The notes under the pieces were generated by a model that saw only the letters and a program-made list of their open reading frames with translations, was not told the DNA's origin and did not search any database. Below are positions 8,215-12,401 of a DNA stretch of 12,401 nucleotides, in pieces (position 1 is the first letter of the stretch; every line of letters begins with the position of its first letter). The stretch covers positions 1-12,401 of the forward strand of contig JBGOTQ010000226.1 of NCBI GenBank assembly GCA_041476565.1, read 5' to 3'. Source of the stretch: DATKMG01 sp041476565 (GTDB lineage Bacteria > Acidobacteriota > Terriglobia > Versatilivoradales > Versatilivoraceae). Both the position numbers and the translations under genes were made by a program.

Positions 8215-8282
8215 AGGGCAAACTGACAAACAACATGCCCGTATATTGGTTAGATGCATTAAGAAGGGCATAGGTTTGCCCT
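8215..8282. repeat. Nested palindrome (68 bases)
   Basis: The outer arms AGGGCAAAC (8215-8223) and GTTTGCCCT (8274-8282) are perfect complements. Inside them ATGCCC (8235-8240) pairs with GGGCAT (8266-8271). The nested arrangement could fold as a long interrupted hairpin. It has no T-tract and no coding sense, and may be a small mobile palindrome or structured RNA. Confidence 0.45.
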
Positions 8283-8283
8283 G

Positions 8284-8327
8284 TAGAGATCGCCTTTGAG
8301 GCCGGTGACGCCCCTGAGCGATCTCTA
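8284..8327. repeat. 10-base perfect inverted repeat
   Basis: TAGAGATCGC (8284-8293) and GCGATCTCTA (8318-8327) enclose a 24-base GC-rich loop. The element abuts the preceding nested palindrome and is followed within about 20 bases by a REP-type array, so it belongs to a run of palindromic elements. Confidence 0.45.
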
Positions 8328-8348
8328 TTCCTTGAAAAAGTGGTTTTG

Positions 8349-8450
8349 AAGGTGGGAACTGCGCGGGTGACCGCTGTCCCCCGAGCGGCAACAGACAAGG
8401 TGGGAGCCGCGACGGAGTGCGGCGACCACCTTGAAGCCCGAATTTTCATG
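8349..8450. repeat. REP/BIME-like repeat, copy A
   Basis: This is a shorter version of the array at 11513-11710. The stretch 8369-8410 matches 11530-11571 at 40 of 42 bases, and the distal part (GCGACGGAGTGCGGC, then CACCTTGAA, then TTTCATGA) matches the distal end of the other copy. Inside, GGTGGGAGCCGC (8399-8410) pairs with GCGGCGACCACC (8419-8430) as a stem broken only by opposed GA/GA, and CCGCT (8371-8375) pairs with AGCGG (8383-8387). The AAGGTGGGA unit occurs twice, 48 bases apart. This is the signature of extragenic palindromic repeats mobilised by RAYT transposases. Confidence 0.75.
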
Positions 8451-8495
8451 AAAGTGCCTCATGACCTTTTTCAGGTCACCACGACGTATGAAAAT
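8442..8495. repeat. Nested inverted repeat next to REP copy A
   Basis: ATTTTCAT (8442-8449) pairs with ATGAAAAT (8488-8495), and inside it TGACCT (8462-8467) pairs with AGGTCA (8473-8478) around TTTTC. It overlaps the end of the REP array by a few bases. Confidence 0.4.
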
Positions 8496-8501
8496 GGTAG
8501 G

Positions 8502-8595
8502 GGTAGCCACGGCGAGCGCTTCATGTGAGCCGTGGGTTTTTCGTGGATACAAGAAGCCCACGCTTCCCGCAAACATCGCGGTCAGCGTGGCTACC
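8502..8595. repeat. 94-base palindrome-ended repeat element
   Basis: The ends GGTAGCCAC (8502-8510) and GTGGCTACC (8587-8595) are perfect complements. The interior holds a second imperfect dyad (GCCGTGGGTTTTTC against AAGAAGCCCACGC). The structure resembles a small non-autonomous palindromic element, different in sequence from the REP array. No second copy is visible in this window. Confidence 0.45.
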
Positions 8596-8628
8596 AAAAC
8601 CGGCATTGTCATGAGGGCAATCAAAAAA

Positions 8629-8658
8629 AGGGGGAACCGGTTAATCGGTTCCCCTTTT
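8629..8658 (-). terminator. Intrinsic terminator after the TonB-receptor pseudogene
   Basis: GGGGAACCG (8631-8639) and CGGTTCCCC (8646-8654) form a 9-base perfect stem with a 6-base loop. On the minus strand it is followed by a run of T (the A-run at 8623-8629); on the plus strand by TTTT (8655-8658). It sits about 30 bases past the receptor stop and may work in both directions. Confidence 0.85.
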
Positions 8659-8689
8659 AATGCGGCATACAAGCTCTAAAGGATCATCC

Positions 8690-9569
8690 TTAGAAAACAA
8701 ACCGAAGCACAATCTGGATCGCGCGCGGGTTACTGGGGAAGTTCCCCTTCATGTCGTTGAATGAGTCAGTTCCCGGAATCAAGAAAGACCGGGTATCGAT
8801 CTGTGACGTCAGCCGGACTCTGCCGATGTAACCAGGCGTAAATTGCGGGTGGTTGAATGCATTGAAGAATTCGCCACGCAATTCAAATTTCTTGGTCTCT
8901 GAGATGTTAAACCGTTTGACGATGGACATGTCAAAATCGTTAATGCCTAGTATTACTCTGTTAAGTCTTGATCGCGTGGCGCATACCTCACGCTTTTGAC
9001 GATAAACGCCACATGGGCAAGATGCCCATGCCACGTGGCACGGGCGTCCCGGCCCGTGAAGATTGGCTTCAGGACTTAACAAAGTAATACTAGCAGAGGC
9101 AAGGTGTTCCGGCCGCCATTGGCCAAAGCCCCTCGTCCCGCTTGTATATACATTGCTGTTGGATCATTGGCCACATACCCGACAATGGCCCCGGCACTGT
9201 TTTTAAGGGCCGTGACACTGCTTCCTTTCGTCGGATCTCCGCCGGTATTGATGATGGTCCGATCGCCGGCTGAATCGCCGTTCAGGTTGGCATCAATCCT
9301 GCTTTGCACGGTAGCGTACTCTGGAGATTCGGCCGTGTAGGAGCCGACAAAAGAGAAGTTCCCCAGCATGTTCTTCTTAGCCCAACTCGTGTCCTTTGAA
9401 AACCAGGGAAGATCCCAAACCGCACTGGCAGTGAGGCGATGACGTCATCCAGAGCTGAGGAGGCTTCATCAGGCCTCAAGTCCTGGAAATCCTGTTCTCG
9501 ACGGGGTGTCAGGTAAGTTGAAAAGTGAGTGGCAGTACTATCGCCAATGTTGTGGCTCCAGGTGACCAA
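8690..9569 (-). pseudogene. Oar-type TonB-dependent receptor, C-terminal remnant (truncated, frameshifted, interrupted)
   Basis: Three reading-frame pieces line up as one receptor C-terminus. Piece 1 (9569 to about 9446) reads VTWSHNIGDSTATHFSTYL and LTPRREQDFQDLRPDE. One base is missing near 9444-9446 (expected ...DDRHRLTASAVWDLPWF). Piece 2 (to 9093) carries MLGNFSFVGSYTAE and IQAGRGALANGGRNTLPL. A MITE-like element then interrupts it at 8951-9089. Piece 3 (to 8690) carries GINDFDMSIVKRFNISETKK, FFNAFNHPQFTPGY and the barrel end QIVLRFVF. These are standard motifs of the large carboxypeptidase-regulatory/TonB receptors of Acidobacteriota, normally about 1000 residues. Everything N-terminal of VTWSHN is absent: the homology begins directly after the cytochrome c stop codon. 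The gene is certainly non-functional; its former substrate cannot be inferred. Confidence 0.9.
8947..9093. mobile_element. MITE-like non-autonomous element inserted in the TonB-receptor gene
   Basis: The element (interior 8951-9089, 139 bases) has terminal inverted repeats: 8948-8971 begins TAGTATTACT and 9069-9092 ends AGTAATACTA, with 22 of 24 positions complementary. Both ends carry CTAG (8947-8950 and 9090-9093), consistent with a 4-base target duplication, or a TA duplication inside a CTAG target as in IS630/Tc1-type or some IS5-type elements. Removing the element plus one CTAG rejoins the receptor in frame (RNTLPLLGINDFDMSIV). The interior has no transposase and holds strong hairpins: CATGGGCA/TGCCCATG (9012-9030), the palindrome GCCACGTGGC (9030-9039) and CACGGGC/GCCCGTG (9039-9058). 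Family assignment is inference. Confidence 0.85.
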
Positions 9570-9920
9570 CTACTGCTTCAACGTCCGAACGTAACGGATT
9601 ACGTCCTCAACTTGTTGGGGCGTGATCTTCGGTCTGTGGGGGTCCGCCGGTGCGCCGACTTTGACAGGCTCCATCTTGCGGATGCCACCGGTTATGATTC
9701 TTGTCAGTTCTTCGTCTGATTTCCCCTGAACGTATTTCGAGTTGAGCCGGGGAATTCGGACCTTCCAGAAACTATCCGCCATCTTATCACCTTTGCCTTC
9801 CACCCCGTGACAATTCTTGCAGCTTTGATCGAATACCGCTTTGCCTGGGGTCTCCTCCGCGTAGGCAGACAAAACCAGAACAAGAAACACTGCAGTGAAA
9901 ATGCTCATCGCTAATCTCAT
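9570..9920 (-). CDS. Small secreted class I c-type cytochrome
   Basis: A 116-residue protein with a signal peptide (MRLAMSIFTAVFLVLVLSAYA, likely cleavage before EETPG) and a single haem-binding CKNCH motif about 13 residues into the mature part. A candidate axial Met lies in GGIRKMEPV, and the C-terminal helix QVEDVIRYVRTLKQ is typical of the fold. It should act as a periplasmic electron carrier; the partner is unknown, and no oxidase or dehydrogenase gene is nearby. The frame stays open upstream to 10046, but the signal peptide sets the start at 9920, with GAGGA 12 bases before the ATG (a long spacing). The stop TAG at 9570-9572 directly abuts, in frame, the receptor pseudogene, marking a recombination or deletion junction. 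The sequence itself looks intact. Confidence 0.85.
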   Translation of the reverse strand: MRLAMSIFTAVFLVLVLSAYAEETPGKAVFDQSCKNCHGVEGKGDKMADSFWKVRIPRLNSKYVQGKSDEELTRIITGGIRKMEPVKVGAPADPHRPKITPQQVEDVIRYVRTLKQ

Positions 9921-10298
9921 CTTTTCATCTTTCCTCGATTCGAATTGTTTTAAGGAACGCTTACTCCCCGGCTTTGCAGGGGCGACTTTGTCACGGATAG
10001 GGCTGGGGGTCAAGGCTTTTTTCCGGATGATCTGAGGTGAGGTCAAGAGTACGTCGAGAGCTGAAGGTGGCGGGCAAAGCTGAGCTTAACCCGCGCGCCG
10101 AGTTTGGTATCAATTCCATTTGGTATTCACTGTCACTTCACCTCTCTCTGTTCTTGAGAGTGTGAACGATCAACGCAAACCGTACTTATCAGAACGAATC
10201 CCGGTTTGGAAAGAGAAACAGATATTCAATATCATCGCCGCAGGCGTTGGGGGAAAAAGAAGAATCTGGTAGGATTGGAATCCGTTGAAGGAAAGCAG
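9921..10298. other. Non-coding region upstream of the cytochrome c
   Basis: I see no convincing gene here. It should contain the cytochrome promoter on the minus strand, but no clear -35/-10 pair stands out. A TTTGGTAT direct repeat lies near 10107-10126. The open frames crossing it have no recognisable protein features. Confidence 0.4.
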
Positions 10299-10328
10299 CC
10301 CCGGTTGTAGCGAGCAACCGGGGTTTTT
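10299..10328 (+). terminator. Strong intrinsic terminator on the plus strand, no obvious upstream gene
   Basis: CCCCGGTTG (10299-10307), a 7-base loop and CAACCGGGG (10315-10323) form a perfect 9-base GC-rich stem followed by TTTTT on the plus strand. The minus-strand side lacks a T-run. No plus-strand gene is recognised upstream, so it may end a small RNA or be a relic of a lost gene. Confidence 0.75.
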
Positions 10329-10413
10329 CATTTGGACAAGCCCATGAGAGAAGCTTGACCAACCGTGGTTCTATCATCCCATTGCCTCTCATTGGTTGTC
10401 CAGTCTTCTTTGG

Positions 10414-10758
10414 ATGCCAATGCGTTCTTCCCCCGAAGTTCCTTTGCGGCAAGAGGTCTGTGGCTGGCCCCTCTGCCGGATGGTTTTTCATATTTGCCGG
10501 TCCCGTGACCGGGGCCAACGCTACTGCAGCGATTCCTGCCAACAGCAAGCCCGCCAGCAACAGCTGCGCGAAGCCAAGCGCCGTCATCAAGAAAGTCCGG
10601 AAGGTTGCCAGGATCACCGGGACCATCAGCGAGCCTATCGCCAGCGTCTCCTTCTGAAAACGAACGTGAGTGATCAGGGTTCCGCTCCTCTGGCTGGCTG
10701 TGCCAGTATCGGGATGCCGCCCGCCGAGGCCCACCGGTTGTCCCCCTCCATGCTATAG
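10414..10758 (+). CDS. Short Cys-rich, zinc-ribbon-like hypothetical protein (possibly decaying)
   Basis: A 114-residue plus-strand frame, start uncertain (ATG at 10414 or 10420, or TTG at 10396; none has a good ribosome-binding site). Cysteines at 16, 21, 28, 38 and 42 (CGWPLC, FHIC, RYCSDSC) suggest a zinc-binding module, followed by a Gln/Arg-rich helix, HQESPEGCQDHRDHQRAYRQR, and VSDQGS. From memory this resembles a family of short hypothetical proteins (RYCS..C, QRAYR.R, VT.QGS) often found near transposases; I cannot confirm it here. Residue 31 is Arg (CRSRDRGQ) where a CxxCDRGQ pattern would place a Cys, a one-base change (CGT for TGT), so a zinc ligand may be lost. A longer minus-strand frame overlaps it but shows no family features. 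Function unknown. Confidence 0.45.
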   Translation: MPMRSSPEVPLRQEVCGWPLCRMVFHICRSRDRGQRYCSDSCQQQARQQQLREAKRRHQESPEGCQDHRDHQRAYRQRLLLKTNVSDQGSAPLAGCASIGMPPAEAHRLSPSML

Positions 10759-10983
10759 TGACCTGGCTGGGACGGTGGGTAGGGCTCCGACGGGAGGCGA
10801 CCCGAGCGCCGTTTCCAGTCTCGTAGCACAGGCGGGCAATGGCCCATCCGCTGCCCCGCTTCTTCCTACCAAACTCGTGCTATGGGTGGCAAGGCGATAA
10901 ATCCCTTCCTCGCCTCCGAGAGCTCTTCATCTTACCTGCCTGACTCTTGCCCCGTTCCTCTCCCGGCCTGACCCCATGGCCTT
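10759..10983. other. Region between the Cys-rich ORF and the RAYT remnant
   Basis: About 225 bases of GC-rich sequence. Open frames exist on both strands, but none shows recognisable motifs, a signal peptide or a ribosome-binding site. I see no terminal repeats or RNA gene. Confidence 0.35.
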
Positions 10984-11491
10984 TTAGAGGATTATCCATT
11001 TCTTTGCAAAAGGCCATGGCCAAGGAACAGAAAGGGCGTTTTGGAACCGGGGATTGCCGGATGACCATGGCCACTCCGATATGGATGGGGCCAGCCCGGC
11101 ACGAACTGGGTTCTCTTCGATATACCCTCGGATGTACTGGAACTGCCTGGCTGATTTGATCCGGGTTTCATAGAAATTGTCCTACCAAACCACGCCGAAC
11201 TCTTTCAGGCGAGCCGAAGTCTGACGGGAGATCCATCGATCCAAAGCAGCCATTCGCTGCGAAATCCTCTTCTCATCCTGGCACCCGAGGAGGGCATGCC
11301 AGTGGTCAGGCATCACGACGAAGGTCGCCAAGAGAATTTGTTGCTGAGAGACCGAGAAACAGAGAGCAGAACAAATTACCTCAGCCACATCTTCCTCAGA
11401 TCACCTTCAGTTTCGGCTGGAGACATTTCGTGACAAAGAAGACCCCATGTTCCTGCCGATGTTTTCTTAGGTTGCAGGAATGCGGTTCCAT
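10984..11491 (-). pseudogene. REP-associated tyrosine transposase (RAYT, Y1/HUH type), disrupted
   Basis: Joining frames gives a near-complete RAYT of about 168 residues. It starts at the ATG at 11489-11491, 6 bases behind a perfect AGGAGG (11498-11503), with NLRKHRQEHGVFFVTKCLQP. A frameshift near 11401 (one extra or two missing bases) leads into SEEDVAEVICSALCFSVS and the HUH-type metal motif VVMPDHWHALLG. An in-frame TAG (11182-11184) replaces an expected Gln between GVVW and DNFYETRIKS. The frame then continues through FQYIRGYIEENPVRAG (likely region of the catalytic Tyr) and WPWSSGNPRFQNAL to TAA at 10984-10986. RAYTs are single-strand transposases related to IS200/IS605 that act on REP palindromes. 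A REP/BIME array begins 22 bases upstream, the classic arrangement. Two lesions make it inactive unless recoded. Confidence 0.85.
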
Positions 11492-11512
11492 CCAGGTCCT
11501 CCTGTCGCATAT

Positions 11513-11710
11513 GTAGGAGCCGATCGTGCGACCGCTGTCCCCGGAGCGGCAACAGAAAAGGTGGGAGCCGCACTGCGCGACCGCCGTCGCTCCGTGCGGC
11601 GATTCCGCTTTGGCCCTAAGAGTCGCCGCTCGGAGATCGGCTCCCACACTCGGAAAAGGTTGAATCGCCGCGACGGAGTGCGGCTCCCACCTTGAAACCG
11701 CAATTTCATG
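11513..11710. repeat. REP/BIME-like array, copy B, next to the RAYT remnant
   Basis: Four related units are visible: GTAGGAGCCGATC (11513-11525) and GTGGGAGCCGCAC (11561-11573) in one orientation, 48 bases apart, then GATCGGCTCCCAC (11635-11647) and GTGCGGCTCCCACC (11678-11691) in the other. The second and fourth pair perfectly over 14 bases (11560-11573 with 11678-11691), so the array can fold into a long hairpin. CCGCT/AGCGG hairpins occur between units. It shares both its proximal and its distal ends with copy A at 8349-8450, which looks like an internally shortened form. Translated frames through it are spurious. Confidence 0.8.
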
Positions 11711-11747
11711 ATAGAGGTTTACAGCAACAATTGGAGGAATCTGGCAC

Positions 11748-11781
11748 AAAAAAAGGGATGGAGTCTGAGAGACTCCATCCC
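11748..11781 (-). terminator. Intrinsic terminator after the right-edge TonB receptor
   Basis: GGGATGGAGTCT (11755-11766) and AGACTCCATCCC (11770-11781) form a perfect 12-base stem around a 3-base loop. On the minus strand it is followed by seven T (A-run 11748-11754). It lies 25 bases past the receptor stop. Confidence 0.92.
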
Positions 11782-11806
11782 TTGTCAAGGTCAGAATACT
11801 AGGAGA

Positions 11807-12401
11807 CTAGAAGATGAACTTAATGGCAATCCGGCCTGAGAAGCCGGGATTGTAGACATCCCACTTCCCGTAGGTCGGGTCCACGGCCCAGTTCTTGGTC
11901 GGATCCAACGAGTTGGGATCTGAAGAGCGCGTCTTATCCTGGGCATAGGTCGTTTGGGCAAGCAACTGGTGCCAGTCATATCCCTGAAGCAGATTCACCC
12001 CGCTCAAGTCCATGGCCGAACTGGCATCGCGATAGCGGGTCACGATGTTTTGCATGTAACGTGCCGTCTTCTGATTGAACACGTTCAGCATGTTCACCTC
12101 GAACCGCAGCCGCTTCACCTCACCCAGCTTGAACTCATGAGAAACCAACAAATCGGTCTGGTTCAAAAATGGTGTCCGGCCGGCATCGGCACGTCCATTC
12201 ACCATGATGGGGATCTGGTTCTGTTCCTCCACACGGGTGGTAATAGGAGTACCACTTCCTGCATAAAACCGGCCACCGACTTCGGTCCCCCACTTGAATT
12301 GGTAAGATCCATACAGCTTCAGAACATGGGGCCGGTCAGTTTCCAGACGCCCAGTCAGGAATTGTCCTTTCGAATCGAACATGACCAGGTCAGCGTCATA
12401 A
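11807..12401 (-). CDS. Oar-type TonB-dependent receptor, C-terminal part (runs off the window)
   Basis: About 198 residues of the C-terminal beta-barrel are present; the frame is open to the right edge, so the gene continues beyond it. Recognisable receptor features are HVLKLYGSYQFKWGTEVGGRF, FYAGSGTPITTRVEE, NGRADAGRTPFLNQTDLLVS, the barrel strand LRFEVNMLNVFNQKTARY, and a barrel-end signature GFSGRIAIKFIF. These fit the large carboxypeptidase-regulatory/TonB receptors of Acidobacteriota that import large substrates through the outer membrane; the substrate here cannot be told. A strong terminator follows. No stop or frameshift is seen, unlike the receptor remnant at 8690-9569, from which it differs clearly in sequence, so the two are separate genes. 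Confidence 0.85.
   Translation of the reverse strand, partial: YDADLVMFDSKGQFLTGRLETDRPHVLKLYGSYQFKWGTEVGGRFYAGSGTPITTRVEEQNQIPIMVNGRADAGRTPFLNQTDLLVSHEFKLGEVKRLRFEVNMLNVFNQKTARYMQNIVTRYRDASSAMDLSGVNLLQGYDWHQLLAQTTYAQDKTRSSDPNSLDPTKNWAVDPTYGKWDVYNPGFSGRIAIKFIF

Noticed and set aside
8349..8450. Possible CRISPR array, because of regularly spaced 48-base units here and at 11513-11573
   Set aside because: Only two units per orientation, palindromic units that also occur inverted, conserved rather than unique sequence between units, and no cas gene.
8325..8672. 115-residue minus-strand frame with a hydrophobic start resembling a membrane protein
   Set aside because: It starts at the edge of the receptor terminator hairpin, runs through it, and then passes through the palindromic repeats; its composition reflects those repeats.
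9076..9569. Two overlapping minus-strand frames as separate small genes
   Set aside because: They are successive pieces of one TonB-receptor remnant separated by a one-base frameshift near 9444.
10189..10734. 181-residue minus-strand frame with a hydrophobic segment
   Set aside because: It is antisense to the Cys-rich ORF, runs through the plus-strand terminator hairpin and shows no recognisable family features.
11741..11760. TGGCAC as a second sigma54 promoter
   Set aside because: No TTGC at the required spacing; the sequence runs into the A-tract and stem of a terminator.
11396..11788. 130-residue minus-strand frame through the REP array
   Set aside because: Only its last 30 codons (from 11491) are meaningful, as the RAYT N-terminus; the rest is translated terminator and repeat sequence.

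Overview
The window looks like a chromosomal segment from an Acidobacteriota-type bacterium. That is an inference from gene content: a GWxTD-domain protein, carboxypeptidase-regulatory-like outer-membrane beta-barrels, Oar-type TonB-receptor remnants and a PDZ-fused sensor kinase, all familiar in that phylum. Nearly all genes lie on the minus strand.

Right to left in transcription order, the well-preserved half (8167 down to 211) holds two units. The first starts at a strong sigma70-like promoter (8138-8167) and carries a secreted GWxTD protein (6435-8087) and, 21 bases later, an outer-membrane beta-barrel protein with an N-terminal carboxypeptidase-regulatory-like domain (4701-6413). The second starts at a very good sigma54 (-24/-12) promoter (4481-4496) and carries a 944-residue membrane histidine kinase (PDZ, multi-helix membrane sensor, GAF, PAS, HisKA, HATPase) whose stop overlaps by 8 bases the start of an NtrC-type sigma54 activator (211-1608). 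A sigma54-dependent regulator downstream of a sigma54 promoter suggests autoregulation, and the neighbouring genes suggest an envelope-related sensing role. Neither is proven by sequence.

The other half (8200-11800) is eroded and repeat-rich. It holds a cluster of unrelated palindromic repeats, a TonB-receptor pseudogene (N-terminus missing, one frameshift, and an inserted ~140-bp MITE-like element flanked by CTAG whose precise removal restores the frame), a small secreted cytochrome c ending exactly where the receptor remnant begins, a short Cys-rich ORF on the plus strand, and a decayed REP-associated tyrosine transposase (RAYT) next to a REP/BIME array. A second, shorter copy of that array lies 3 kb away at 8349-8450, so the transposase remnant and its likely substrates sit in one window.

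The right edge carries the C-terminus of another Oar-type receptor (11807 to the edge), with a strong terminator behind it.

The most notable items are the RAYT/REP pair, the MITE-like insertion with a reconstructable empty site, and the sigma54-controlled PDZ sensor kinase/NtrC pair beside the GWxTD/beta-barrel pair. I see no CRISPR array, tRNA, rRNA or phage module.
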